Shown piece after piece: positions 22,243 to 31,148 of a DNA stretch of 64,000 bases. Below the pieces are notes generated by a model. That model ran no database searches and was not told the DNA's origin. It was given only the letters and a program-made list of their open reading frames with translations. How positions within the stretch are numbered: position 1 is the first letter of the stretch; the number at the start of each line of letters is the position of its first letter. This stretch comes from an uncultured Clostridium sp. (lineage in GTDB: Bacteria; Bacillota; Clostridia; Clostridiales; Clostridiaceae), in NCBI GenBank assembly GCA_934746015.1, contig CAKVEW010000012.1, forward strand, positions 1-64,000. The letters run 5' to 3'. The position numbers and the translations under genes were made by a program.

Positions 22243-23757
22243 ATGAAAGACTACAAAAAATTAACTAATGAAGTAGGTGCACCAGTTCCAGATAATGAAA
22301 ATTCAATAACAGCAGGTCCTCGTGGTCCTGTAGTAATGCAAGATGTATGGCTTATGGAAAAGATGGCTCACTTTAATCGTGAAGTAATACCAGAGCGTCG
22401 TATGCATGCAAAAGGTTGGGGGGCTTATGGTAAATTTACTGTTACACATGACATATCAAAGTACACAAAAGCTAAAGTTCTACAACCTGGAGCAGTAACA
22501 GATGTATTTATACGTTTCTCTACTGTAGCAGGGGAACGTGGAGCTGCTGATTGCGAGAGAGATATCCGTGGTGCAGCTATTAAATTCTATACCGAAGAAG
22601 GTAATTGGGATTTAGTTGGTAACAATACTCCTACTTTCTTTATAAGAGACGTTCATAATTTTAGTGACTTAAATCGTGCAGTAAAACGTGATCCACGAAC
22701 AGGTCGTCGTTCTGCACAAAATAACTGGGACTTCTGGACATTACTTCCTGAGTGCTTTCATCAAGTTACTATAGTAATGAGTGATAGAGGTATTCCAGCT
22801 TCTTTCAGAAACATGCACTTATTTGGAGAGCACACATTCTCATTATATAATGAGAAGAATGAACGTGTATGGTGTAAATTCCATTTTAAAACTCAACAAG
22901 GTATCAAGAATTTATCTAATGAAGAAGCACAACGTATAAATGGAATGGATCGTGAATATCACGGAAAGGATCTATTTGATGCTATTGAGCGTGGAAACTA
23001 TCCAAAGTGGACTATGTATGTACAAATAATGACAGAAGAACAAGCTAAGAATCATTATGAAAATCCATTTGATATTACTAAAATTTGGCGTCATGCAGAA
23101 TACCCATTAATTGAAGTTGGTGAGTTAGAATTAAATCGTAATCCAGAAAATTACTTTGCTGAAGTAGAGCAAGCAGCATTTGCTCCAGCACATATTGTAC
23201 CTGGTATTGGATTCTCCCCTGATCGTTTCTTACAAGGAAGATTATTTGCTTATGGAGATGCACAACGTTATCGTCTTGGTGTAAATCATAACCTTATACC
23301 AGTTAATCGTGCTAAAGTAGAAGTAAATGAGTATCATCGTGATGGTGCTATGCGTGTAGATGGAAACTATGGTAGAACTCCAGCTTATAGCCCAAATAGC
23401 TATGGTGATTGGACTGCTCAACCAGATGTGATGGAACCACCTTTAGATTTAGAAGGAGCAATGTATCGTTATGATCCTAAAGACGATCCAACTGATGATT
23501 GCTTCCGTGCTGGTGGAGATCTTTGGAGGGTATTAGAAGAAGATAAGAAGGAAATACTTATAAATAATACTGTAGAAGATATGGAATCTGTTACACAAAA
23601 CATAAAATATCGTCATGCTGTTCATTGCTACCTTGCTGATCATGAGTATGGAGAACGTTTTGCAAAGGCTGCAGGACTATCCATGGATAAGGTTATAGAA
23701 CTTTCTAAGCTTGATAATGAGGGATTGATTAAGGCAACTCTATCTAGTGAAGTATAA
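22243..23757 (+). CDS. katA: Monofunctional haem catalase with foreign codon use
   Basis: 504 residues, a clade-3-type small-subunit catalase that disproportionates hydrogen peroxide in the cytoplasm. Key residues: distal His55 in [12 protein letters not shown], the [13 protein letters not shown] stretch with the Asn, and proximal haem Tyr337 in [14 protein letters not shown]. It is unusual for a strict anaerobe. Arg is mostly CGT here while neighbouring genes use AGA almost only, which points to recent acquisition from a donor with other codon habits. SD AAAGGAG precedes the ATG. A strong terminator follows. Confidence 0.96.
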   Translation: MKDYKKLTNEVGAPVPDNENSITAGPRGPVVMQDVWLMEKMAHFNREVIPERRMHAKGWGAYGKFTVTHDISKYTKAKVLQPGAVTDVFIRFSTVAGERGAADCERDIRGAAIKFYTEEGNWDLVGNNTPTFFIRDVHNFSDLNRAVKRDPRTGRRSAQNNWDFWTLLPECFHQVTIVMSDRGIPASFRNMHLFGEHTFSLYNEKNERVWCKFHFKTQQGIKNLSNEEAQRINGMDREYHGKDLFDAIERGNYPKWTMYVQIMTEEQAKNHYENPFDITKIWRHAEYPLIEVGELELNRNPENYFAEVEQAAFAPAHIVPGIGFSPDRFLQGRLFAYGDAQRYRLGVNHNLIPVNRAKVEVNEYHRDGAMRVDGNYGRTPAYSPNSYGDWTAQPDVMEPPLDLEGAMYRYDPKDDPTDDCFRAGGDLWRVLEEDKKEILINNTVEDMESVTQNIKYRHAVHCYLADHEYGERFAKAAGLSMDKVIELSKLDNEGLIKATLSSEV

Positions 23758-23814
23758 AAGTTATAACTAAATTAATTTGTAAAGAAATGCTTATAAAATA
23801 GAATAATATATAAG

Positions 23815-23848
23815 AGCTCTAGGATATAAAATCCTAGAGCTTTTTTAG
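23815..23848 (+). terminator. Strong terminator of katA
   Basis: AGCTCTAGGAT (23815-23825) and ATCCTAGAGCT (23831-23841) form a perfect 11-bp stem with a 5-nt loop, then TTTTT. Confidence 0.93.
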
Positions 23849-24084
23849 ATATATTGAAATGAATACTATAAATTATAACTATAATTGATTAATTTTGAAA
23901 ACTGTTAATAGAAAAGATTAAATTATAGTTGAATCAATAAAAATTGATGATAAACCTGGTTTTGGAGTATATATGATAATGTTTATTAATAATAAATGAA
24001 ATATATTTTCAGATTATATTATTTTTGCGTTAAATAATATATCATAATATTATTAGACCTTATATTAGTATCTTATAATTATAA

Positions 24085-24201
24085 GTGATTAATTCTGAGG
24101 AATATCAAGGGGAGACATTAATTTTAAATATTGGGGATTATAAAAAATATTATTTTGAATTAGGTATTGATGGTACAAGTTTAAGAAATAAAAAAATATA
24201 G
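24085..24201 (+). other. Short open frame, possible gene remnant
   Basis: Within the otherwise featureless 23849-24253, a frame from GTG 24085 to TAG 24199-24201 encodes 38 residues (VINSEEYQGETLILNIGDYK then KYYFELGIDGTSLRNKKI) of balanced, protein-like composition. No SD precedes it. It may be the tail of a decayed gene or chance. I recognise no family. Confidence 0.2.
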
Positions 24202-24253
24202 TAATAGAATAATAAAAGTTAAGTACTTTAATTCTTAGAGAGGATTTGTAAAA

Positions 24254-24643
24254 ATGATTGAATGGAATGATAAATACAAAACTGGTATAGAGCTGGTAGA
24301 TGAACAGCATAAGGAGTTATTTAGATTATTTAATAAGATATATGATCTATATAATAATGAATTTCTAATAGATAAATATGATAAAATAATAGTAGCTTTG
24401 GAAGAATTAAAAGATTATACAAAATACCATTTTAAAGCTGAAGAGGAGTATATGCTTTCAATTAGATATAAGAAGTTTTTTGAGCATAAGTCAAAACATG
24501 AAGATTTTATAAGAAAAATTGATTCTATAGATTACAACATTATTGATAATGACCAACAGAATCATTTGCTTGAATTGTTAAAATTTGTTACTAACTGGTT
24601 AGTGGAGCATGTTATAACGGTAGACAAGCAGATATTATTGTAA
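24254..24643 (+). CDS. Bacteriohemerythrin
   Basis: A 129-residue four-helix bundle of the hemerythrin family with a di-iron, oxygen-binding centre. The ligand pattern is visible: His in VDEQHKELF (His19), HFKAEEEYM (His and Glu about 57-61), HKSKHEDF (about 76-80) and WLVEHVITVDKQ (His and Asp about 114-118). It may bind O2 or NO, or act as an oxygen sensor/scavenger, fitting with the catalase gene nearby. Length is standard for a free-standing bacterial hemerythrin. SD AGAGAGGA lies about 9 nt upstream; it is a single-gene unit. Confidence 0.92.
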   Translation: MIEWNDKYKTGIELVDEQHKELFRLFNKIYDLYNNEFLIDKYDKIIVALEELKDYTKYHFKAEEEYMLSIRYKKFFEHKSKHEDFIRKIDSIDYNIIDNDQQNHLLELLKFVTNWLVEHVITVDKQILL

Positions 24644-24741
24644 AGTACAGGTAAATCAAAATAATACATAAAAATGTTACTTTAAAATACTAATTATAGT
24701 ATTTCATGACTTCCTCAGATTAATAAATAAAATAAATTTAG

Positions 24742-24789
24742 AGAGGCAATAGGTGTGAGTGTTAATAAATACCTAATGCCTCTTATAAT
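24742..24789 (+). terminator. Terminator-like hairpin after hemerythrin
   Basis: Arms AGAGGCAATAGGT (24742-24754) and ACCTAATGCCTCT (24771-24783) pair with one mismatch, followed by TATAATTT. The rest of 24644-25069 is AT-rich with no gene. Confidence 0.7.
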
Positions 24790-24972
24790 TTAATATAATA
24801 AAATTACAATAACTAAATCATTTCATATTAAGAAAACTGCATTTCAATATTAATATCTATTTTTTCATAGAAAATAATATCTTTCATATAAAGAATCATC
24901 AGAATATAAAGGTTTCAATAAGGAAGGAAAATATGTAAAGATTTATTACAAAATCATAAAAATGTAAAAAAA

Positions 24973-24998
24973 TTAGACAAAAAGGGTTGTTTGTCTAA
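24973..24998. promoter_or_regulatory. Inverted repeat, probable operator upstream of the radical SAM gene
   Basis: TTAGACAAA (24973-24981), an 8-nt spacer, and TTTGTCTAA (24990-24998) form a perfect palindrome. It lies 23-48 nt before a good -10 box TATAAT (25021-25026) and 72 nt before the start codon, the place for a repressor or activator site. It has no T run, so it is not a terminator. Confidence 0.5.
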
Positions 24999-25069
24999 AG
25001 ATTTTATGGTAAAAATGGTATATAATAGTATAAAAACAATTTATTTTCTGTGGTTAAGGAGGAGAAAAT

Positions 25070-26419
25070 ATGAGATTAACTCATGCAGCAGCTAGAAAGG
25101 CTTTGGGAACAACTATAGATGGTATATTGAAATATGTAAATAAAGATAAAGAAAAAAATTTATTGAAATTAGTAGATATATCAGAACAATTTCTAGATGG
25201 AACTTTTAGTAAGGAAGCTTTTGATGGAGCTAGAAATCTTATAAAAGATCCTAATGGAAAGTGGATGAAATATTTAGATAGGGCACTAAATGAATTAAAT
25301 CCACATGTTATAAAAATGACAGCTTTAAATTTAGGATTTGAAGCAGGCTTTAGTGGATACAAAAAAACACTAGAATTGCAAAAAAAATATAACTGTAATA
25401 TACCATGGATTATACTTATGGATCCAACTAGCGCTTGTAATTTAAAATGCACAGGATGCTGGGCAGCAGAATATGGACATAAGTTAAACCTAAGCTTTGA
25501 AGATTTAGATAATATTATCACTCAAGGAAAAGAACTTGGTATTTATTTTTACATGTATACTGGTGGGGAGCCATTAGTTAGAAAAAAAGATTTAATTAAG
25601 TTATGTGAAAAACATAATGATTGTGCTTTTCATGCTTTCACTAATGGTACATTAGTAGATAGAGAACTTTGTGAGGATATGGTTAGAGTTGGGAATCTAT
25701 CATTATCTATTAGCCTTGAAGGATTTGAGGAAGTTAATGATGGTAGAAGAGGAAATGGAATTTTCAATAAAGTAATGGATAGTATGGATTTATTAAAGGA
25801 ATATGGATTAATCTTTGGTACATCTATATGCTATACTAGAAAAAATATAGATGTAGTAACATCTGATGAGTTTTTGGATTTAATTATTGAAAAGGGATGT
25901 AGATTTACTTGGTATTTCCACTATATGCCTGTTGGAAATGATGCGGCTATAGATTTATTACCAACAAGTGAACAAAGAAAATATATGTATAAGAGAGTAA
26001 GAGAAATTCGTTCAATGGAAGGTGGAAAACCTATATTTGCAATGGATTTCCAAAATGATGGAGAATTTGTAGGGGGATGTATAGCAGGAGGAAGATGTTA
26101 TTGTCATATAAATCCTAATGGAGATGTGGAACCATGTGTATTTATTCATTATTCTAATGCCAATATACATGATAAGAGTCTTTTAGAATGCTTTAAGCAA
26201 CCTATTTTTATGGCTTATAGAGAAGGACAACCATTTAATGAAAATCATTTAAGACCTTGTCCTATGCTAGAAAATCCAGAGTGCTTACAAGAAATTGTTA
26301 AAAAGACAGGAGCTAAATCAACAGATCTTATGTCTCCAGAATCAGTTGAACACCTATGTGGAAAATGCTTAGAATACTCAGAGGACTGGGGAAAAGTCGC
26401 AGATAAGTTGTGGAAATAA
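25070..26419 (+). CDS. Radical SAM/SPASM-like protein of unknown substrate
   Basis: 449 residues. An N-terminal helical region of about 110 residues precedes the radical SAM core with the cluster motif CNLKCTGC (Cys123, 127, 130) and MYTGGEPL. The C-terminal part has further Cys pairs (GGCIAGGRCYCHINPNGDVE and PCVF after it, HLRPCPMLENPEC, HLCGKCLEY) that can bind extra Fe-S clusters as in SPASM proteins. It is soluble and oxygen-sensitive by nature. Its substrate is not recognisable; no peptide precursor or partner gene adjoins it. SD AAGGAGG precedes the ATG, and the upstream palindrome suggests tight regulation. Confidence 0.85.
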   Translation: MRLTHAAARKALGTTIDGILKYVNKDKEKNLLKLVDISEQFLDGTFSKEAFDGARNLIKDPNGKWMKYLDRALNELNPHVIKMTALNLGFEAGFSGYKKTLELQKKYNCNIPWIILMDPTSACNLKCTGCWAAEYGHKLNLSFEDLDNIITQGKELGIYFYMYTGGEPLVRKKDLIKLCEKHNDCAFHAFTNGTLVDRELCEDMVRVGNLSLSISLEGFEEVNDGRRGNGIFNKVMDSMDLLKEYGLIFGTSICYTRKNIDVVTSDEFLDLIIEKGCRFTWYFHYMPVGNDAAIDLLPTSEQRKYMYKRVREIRSMEGGKPIFAMDFQNDGEFVGGCIAGGRCYCHINPNGDVEPCVFIHYSNANIHDKSLLECFKQPIFMAYREGQPFNENHLRPCPMLENPECLQEIVKKTGAKSTDLMSPESVEHLCGKCLEYSEDWGKVADKLWK

Positions 26420-26465
26420 ATTATATATAAGGGTTGTACAATAATTTTTATTGAAAAAAATAATA

Positions 26466-26507
26466 AAAGTGCAATAGAGTAATATTTATTCTGTTGCACT
26501 TTCTTGA
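26466..26507 (+). terminator. Terminator of the radical SAM gene
   Basis: AAAGTGCAAtAGA pairs with TCTgTTGCACTTT across 26466-26502, then TCTTG. A bidirectional shape is possible. Confidence 0.8.
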
Positions 26508-26804
26508 TATAGGAAGAAAAATAAAATATAAAGTAAATGTGAAATATATTTTTATAAAAAAATTAAAACTTTAATGGCCTTTAGATATATGGTTAAAGTT
26601 GTTGATGAAAATTTATATTTTAAAACCAATGTAAGTAAGACATGTAAATATTAATTACAGATATTTATATAGAGAAATTTATAGGAATTAGTAAAAATGC
26701 AAGAATTAATTGGAAAAAGATTCATAATAACTGTTTAACAATTAAATGTCTATATTATTGATAAAATGATATAAAAATAATACATATATTATTATATAGA
26801 TATA

Positions 26805-26832
26805 TTGACAAGGATAAAAATAGTAATATAAT
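26805..26832 (+). promoter_or_regulatory. Near-consensus sigma-A promoter, now facing the IS
   Basis: TTGACA (26805-26810), 16-nt spacer, TATAAT (26827-26832). It points right, but the first 1.3 kb downstream is IS with its genes on the other strand. It was probably the promoter of the esterase gene now at 45732, before the IS-bounded segment was inserted. The rest of 26508-26882 shows no gene. Confidence 0.6.
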
Positions 26833-27035
26833 AATTAGTATATAATTTAATTATTGTAAAAAAAATAAAGTGATTGAAGATGGAATCTGTTAAGCTGTTA
26901 TGAAAAAATAGCTTAATAAATCTTAGACTTTCTAGTTCTTTGAAAATTATATAAGTTTGATTATTTTTTTGCATAGGAAATATACCTGCGAAAATATAAA
27001 TTTTAAAGCAGGTTAATCAAAAATATTTAAGAACA

Positions 27036-27400
27036 TTATGAGGCTACGAACCAAGATTTACTTGATATATTATCGCTAGCAAAGCCAGCAACTTCGGCAG
27101 GTGTAAGGTTATTCAATGAACCATGAGCTCTAATAAAGTTATAGTGAAATATAAAGATAAAAATAAGATTATTAGCTTTTTCAAATGAATTAAATCCTTT
27201 TTTAGATTTATACCAAGACTTAAAGGTTTTATTAAATGATTCTATAAGATTATTGTTTATATCACTAGACATTGGTTTTACAGGCAAATGTTTTGTAGTC
27301 GGCAATAGCGTAGCTATCGCTTCGTTATAAGCTGGCCATCTGTCTGTTATTAAGTTTGATGGTGAACCATATTTTTTAGCTTCATTTATTAGAGAAAAAG
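27036..27400 (-). CDS. Transposase, C-terminal frame (second Asp and Glu of DDE)
   Basis: The -1 frame continues from the first frame at about 27400 (AFSLINEAKKYG...) to 27036. It has the second Asp in LITDRWPAY and the Glu in NNLIESFNKTFK, the remaining residues of the D-D-E triad, and ends KSWFVAS. No good SD serves an internal start, so expression probably needs a -1 frameshift at the CAGCTTTTTCTC stretch or transcript slippage on the T run. Otherwise both copies are dead. Confidence 0.7.
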
Positions 27401-28138
27401 CTGAATTTCATCTCTATATTTGCTTTTGCTTAAATGAAAAGAGACTATAAAACGTGTTTCAGAGTCTATAACTAGCCATAGATAGTGTTTTATACCATTA
27501 ATAAAAACAACAGTTTCATCAGCGTGCCAATCATCAGATTGTAAATCTACTTGATGCTTAAATTTATCAGCTTTCAGTTTGAAAAAAGGAGCAAATTTAT
27601 TACTCCAATTAGCTATGGTTACGTGAGACACTTTGATATTAAAGGTATTCATAAGAAACTGAGATATAGCCCTAGTTGCTGTATTGTTTAAGTAATATAG
27701 AGTTAAGGCAGTAATAATTACTTGTAAAGGAAATCTCATTCCTTTCATAGAAAGAGATCCGGTAACAGCTTCGCTAGACGCTGGATCGATATTAAAGTTA
27801 TGGTAATTAACTATAATATGATTACACGTTCTATTGCTACATTTATATCTATTGTAGTGTTTATAGGAATGGTGTAAGTAAGTTGATTTGTTACACTTTG
27901 GGCATTTAGGATAATTCATTTTAGGTCGTCCGATACCATCGCTTGCGATGAATTGACGCTTACATTTTTGACATTGATATTTTTGATTAGCCTGCTTGTC
28001 AAAACCAAACTTATATAGTTTATCGGAGTGACAACGAGGGCATCTAATATTTGTTTTGTTCATTGCTCTTTTCTCCTTTCGAGGGGGATAATTAGTTCTT
28101 TTCAAACTTATTTTATTTCCTTGAGTTGAGAAGAGCAA
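27389..28138 (-). CDS. Transposase, N-terminal frame (zinc ribbon + first catalytic Asp)
   Basis: 249 residues as read from 28138, though the conserved protein probably starts at MNKTNIRCPRCH, preceded by an SD-like AAAGGAG. It has an N-terminal zinc ribbon (CPRCHSDK, CQKCKRQF) and a second Cys set (CPKCNKST, CSNRTC), a helix-turn-helix and the first catalytic Asp region DDWHADET. It ends at TAA immediately before the rest of the DDE domain, which continues in the -1 frame (see 27036). The joint reading gives a full IS6/IS240-like DDE transposase. The frameshift is the same in the second IS copy. Confidence 0.85.
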   Translation of the reverse strand: MLFSTQGNKISLKRTNYPPRKEKRAMNKTNIRCPRCHSDKLYKFGFDKQANQKYQCQKCKRQFIASDGIGRPKMNYPKCPKCNKSTYLHHSYKHYNRYKCSNRTCNHIIVNYHNFNIDPASSEAVTGSLSMKGMRFPLQVIITALTLYYLNNTATRAISQFLMNTFNIKVSHVTIANWSNKFAPFFKLKADKFKHQVDLQSDDWHADETVVFINGIKHYLWLVIDSETRFIVSFHLSKSKYRDEIQLFL

Positions 28139-28161
28139 TGTTCATATAACTTAACAGATCG

Positions 28162-28169
28162 CTTATATG
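28162..28169 (+). repeat. 8-bp direct repeat at the left inner end of the island
   Basis: CTTATATG directly follows the left IS copy and recurs at 44421-44428 directly before the right IS copy. It has the size of an IS6-family target duplication, but lies on the two INNER sides of the IS pair. Confidence 0.75.
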
Positions 28170-28185
28170 AATTGGGGGGATAAAT

Positions 28186-30990
28186 ATGATTAGTTTAAAC
28201 GATAAGGTTGAAGAATATATTAAAAGTAAGTCAACGGAGATAGATTGGGACAACATTGAGGAATCCTCTGCTACAGCTATTGCTATGGAGATAGGAGAGA
28301 AAAGAAGCAATGTTACTAAGGCCTTAAATGAAATCTATAGGGCTAACAAGCTTATTAAAATTAATTCTACCCCAGTAACCTTTTGGCATATCAAAACAAT
28401 AGAGGACTTTTATTCTGTAGTATTAACAAAAAAAAATTTTGATACTATTGATGAATTCAGAAAAGTACTTGGTAATAAGGGTAAAAAAAATGTTTTCGCA
28501 CAATTAATTGGTTATAACAGTAGTTTAAAGCACTGTATAGAGCAGTGCAAGTCAGCTATAGTATATCCTGAGAATGGGCTTCCAATTTTGCTTTATGGAG
28601 AACCAGGTACTGGTAAGAGCTTTATGGCAAGGCTAATGTTTGAATATGGTAAACAGAAAGGTGTTATACCTAAAGAAGGTCAATTTTTAACTATTAACTG
28701 CGCAGAGTATTCTAATAATCCAGAACTTTTATTGACTAGTTTATTTGGTTATAAAAGAGGTGCTTTTACAGGAGCGGATGAGGATAAAAATGGAATATTG
28801 TCTGTAGCTGATAATGGGGTTTTGTTTATGGATGAAGTTCATGGGCTGAAGCCTGAATGTCAGGAAAAGATATTTTTATTTATGGATAAGGGAATATACC
28901 ATATGGTAGGAGATAATAAAACATGGTATAAATCAAGAGTAAGATTAATTTTTGCAACAACCGAAAAACCGAATAATGTTTTATTAAAAACTCTCCTTAG
29001 GAGAATTCCAATAACTGTTACTTTACCGTCTCTAGAGGATAGATTATCTAAAGAGAAAAAAGAATTGATATATAATAGTTTATATTCAGAAGAGATTAAA
29101 GTCAAAAAGATAATTAAAATCAGCAGAATGGCTTATCAAATATTACTGAACCATAAATATGTTGGTAATATAGGAGAACTTGAAAATGTTATAAAAGCTT
29201 CTGTTGCCAATAGCTTAATCAATTCGAATGAGGAAGATAATATCAATATACATACATATAATTTACCTTTAGACTTAATGGAAAGCTCTTATACTGTATT
29301 TAACAATCCTAAAGAAGATAAGGCTATGTTAGAAATAAAAAGCTTAAGGAGTTCTGAAAAATCAGATAACAAGCTGTTTGCACTTAATCAATTTTTAATA
29401 GAATCTTTGTTAGAATGGGATAAAAATATAATAACACTTGATGATTTTATTATAAAAAGCAATGAAAAATTCGAGCAATATATTGATTATCTATATTTCG
29501 ATGAAAATAAAATTGATAAATTCACAGAAAAATTTACAATTAATCTCTTGACCAATATGGTAAACTTGCTAAACCGCAAGTATAGCCCGATTACTCTTTC
29601 AAATAATGAGGTGGAAATATTAGATAGATTTCTATTAGACTATGGTAATTTTAGTGATTCTAGTGAAAGCCTTTCTATCAAATATTGTACGGAAATAGAT
29701 AGGATGCTAGAGCAGCTAACTAAGGTATATAGTTTTAAGAGCAATATGGCAGATGAGCTGTTGCAGTTATTATATGATAGTAATCTAATAGGAACTAATT
29801 CTTTAAGCCGTTTGAATATATTTTTGATTTTGAATTATTTAAAAAGAGATATAATACCTTCTACCATACCAGGAATAATAATTGTTCATGGTTATTCTAT
29901 TGCTAGCGGTATTGCAGAAGTGGTAAATCAATTGCTAGGTCAGCACATTTTTGACGCCATAGATATGCCGATAAATAGCGATATATTGGCAGTAGCAGAA
30001 AAATTAACTGAACAGCTTAAAAGAATTAAAAACTGTAATGAAATTATTGTTCTTGTAGATATGGGTTCATTAGAAGCAATTAATAGATACCTTGAAGATA
30101 AGTTTAAGATGGATATAGGGATAATAAATAATGTTACGACACGTATGGCTTTGGATGTAGCAACAATGATAATTCAAAAGAAAAATATAAAAGAAATACT
30201 TGAGAAGGCTTGCATTAATAATACAAATAAATACAGTCTTATTGAGAATAAAAAGAAACAAGATGTAATATTATCTGTATGTGAAACAGGAATTGGAACG
30301 GCGAATAAAATAGTGGATTTAATTAAAAAAAGCTTACCAAGTGAAATAGATACAATAATTATTACCTATGATTTTAGTAATCTTCAAACTATGGGAGATA
30401 AATTATCTTTATTTGATAAATACAATGTCTTATTTATTGTGGGAACCAAAAATCCCGATATAACTAATGTTCCATTTCTATCTATAGAAGAGTTAATAGA
30501 AGTACAGGATACTACTAAAATATACAGCTTATTTCAGGGTAAGCTGAGCTATAATCAGGTTGTATCATTTACAAAAAATATTGTAAAGAATTTCTCTTTA
30601 GAAAATTTAATTGACTACTTGAATATATTAGATCCAAGAAAAATAATCAAAAGCGTTGAAGAGGTTATTTCCAGTCTTCAAAAGGAGCTTAACATGGAAT
30701 TTAGTAGTGGAACAACCTTAGGACTTTATATACATATATGTTGCCTAATTGAAAGAACCATAATAGATAAGGAATCTGCTAGCTATAATAATCTTGATGA
30801 TTTCATAAATGATCATAAGGATTTTATAAAAATTACTAAAAAACTTTTCTTAGCAATTGAATTATCATATAATGTAACAATTTCCGAATCGGAGATAGCG
30901 TATCTATTCGATTATATTTATTCAGAAAAGCGTCCTGGTATGTCAAAAATAAAAAGTAATTACAATGATTTGTTTGAGTTTAATGAATAA
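28186..30990 (+). CDS. LevR-type sigma-54 activator with PRD and PTS domains
   Basis: 934 residues. Order: winged HTH (about 1-65), AAA+ sigma-54 activator domain with Walker A GEPGTGKS (about 137-144) and the sigma-54 contact loop GAFTGA (about 192-197), PRD1 (about 440-545), an EIIA-mannose-like domain with IIVHGYSIASGIAEV (His about 567), an EIIB-Gat-like domain with VCETGIGTA (Cys about 698) and PRD2 (about 820-925). LevR-family proteins switch on sigma-54 promoters of mannose-family PTS operons and are controlled by HPr and EIIB phosphorylation. A PTS of that family, and a sigma-54 factor, lie on the same island. It starts 24 nt inside the left IS end, with SD GGGGGG. Confidence 0.92.
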   Translation: MISLNDKVEEYIKSKSTEIDWDNIEESSATAIAMEIGEKRSNVTKALNEIYRANKLIKINSTPVTFWHIKTIEDFYSVVLTKKNFDTIDEFRKVLGNKGKKNVFAQLIGYNSSLKHCIEQCKSAIVYPENGLPILLYGEPGTGKSFMARLMFEYGKQKGVIPKEGQFLTINCAEYSNNPELLLTSLFGYKRGAFTGADEDKNGILSVADNGVLFMDEVHGLKPECQEKIFLFMDKGIYHMVGDNKTWYKSRVRLIFATTEKPNNVLLKTLLRRIPITVTLPSLEDRLSKEKKELIYNSLYSEEIKVKKIIKISRMAYQILLNHKYVGNIGELENVIKASVANSLINSNEEDNINIHTYNLPLDLMESSYTVFNNPKEDKAMLEIKSLRSSEKSDNKLFALNQFLIESLLEWDKNIITLDDFIIKSNEKFEQYIDYLYFDENKIDKFTEKFTINLLTNMVNLLNRKYSPITLSNNEVEILDRFLLDYGNFSDSSESLSIKYCTEIDRMLEQLTKVYSFKSNMADELLQLLYDSNLIGTNSLSRLNIFLILNYLKRDIIPSTIPGIIIVHGYSIASGIAEVVNQLLGQHIFDAIDMPINSDILAVAEKLTEQLKRIKNCNEIIVLVDMGSLEAINRYLEDKFKMDIGIINNVTTRMALDVATMIIQKKNIKEILEKACINNTNKYSLIENKKKQDVILSVCETGIGTANKIVDLIKKSLPSEIDTIIITYDFSNLQTMGDKLSLFDKYNVLFIVGTKNPDITNVPFLSIEELIEVQDTTKIYSLFQGKLSYNQVVSFTKNIVKNFSLENLIDYLNILDPRKIIKSVEEVISSLQKELNMEFSSGTTLGLYIHICCLIERTIIDKESASYNNLDDFINDHKDFIKITKKLFLAIELSYNVTISESEIAYLFDYIYSEKRPGMSKIKSNYNDLFEFNE

Positions 30991-31014
30991 AGGTAGACTG
31001 ATTTATACATTTAC

Positions 31015-31042
31015 ACCGTGCTCCTAATTGGCACGGTTTTTT
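31015..31042 (+). terminator. Terminator of the LevR-type gene
   Basis: ACCGTGC (31015-31021) pairs perfectly with GCACGGT (31031-31037), then TTTTT. The right arm is part of the sigma-54-like promoter described next. Confidence 0.85.
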
Positions 31043-31045
31043 GCT
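31028..31045 (+). promoter_or_regulatory. Sigma-54-like promoter before the aldolase operon
   Basis: TTGGCACGG followed by TTTTTTGCT: -24 box GG at 31030-31031 and -12 box GC at 31043-31044. The spacing is one nucleotide longer than the usual sigma-54 promoter. A near-copy with the same spacing lies at 35544. It overlaps the terminator of the upstream gene. Confidence 0.45.
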
Positions 31046-31148
31046 GTAAACTTAGTGAAGTATATTATATTGATGAGTATATAGGGCTTTTATGGCAATA
31101 GCATGGAATATGCTGTGCTCAAGGAAAAATATTGTGAGGTGTAAAAAT

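Larger units (their letters stand above)
26883..28161 (-). mobile_element. Insertion sequence, left copy, 1,279 bp, IS6-like
   Basis: The ends match the copy at 44429-45707 exactly, and 1,279 bp lie between them in both. Terminal inverted repeats share the core ATCTGTTAAG, extending imperfectly to about 20 bp (left GAATCTGTTAAG; right, complemented, CGATCTGTTAAG). It holds two transposase frames on the - strand. The right neighbour is CTTATATG (28162-28169), and the left neighbour TGAAGATG does not match it. The same CTTATATG flanks the left end of the other copy. An 8-bp target repeat and a D-D-E transposase fit the IS6 family. Confidence 0.9.

Noticed and set aside
24089-24310. Minus-strand 73-codon frame before hemerythrin
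   Set aside because: It overlaps the start of the clear hemerythrin gene, has no SD and reads as AT-rich hydrophobic noise.
26875-26882. Classic outer target duplication of a composite transposon
   Set aside because: TGAAGATG left and AAAATAAA right of the IS pair do not match; the only 8-bp match is between the inner flanks.
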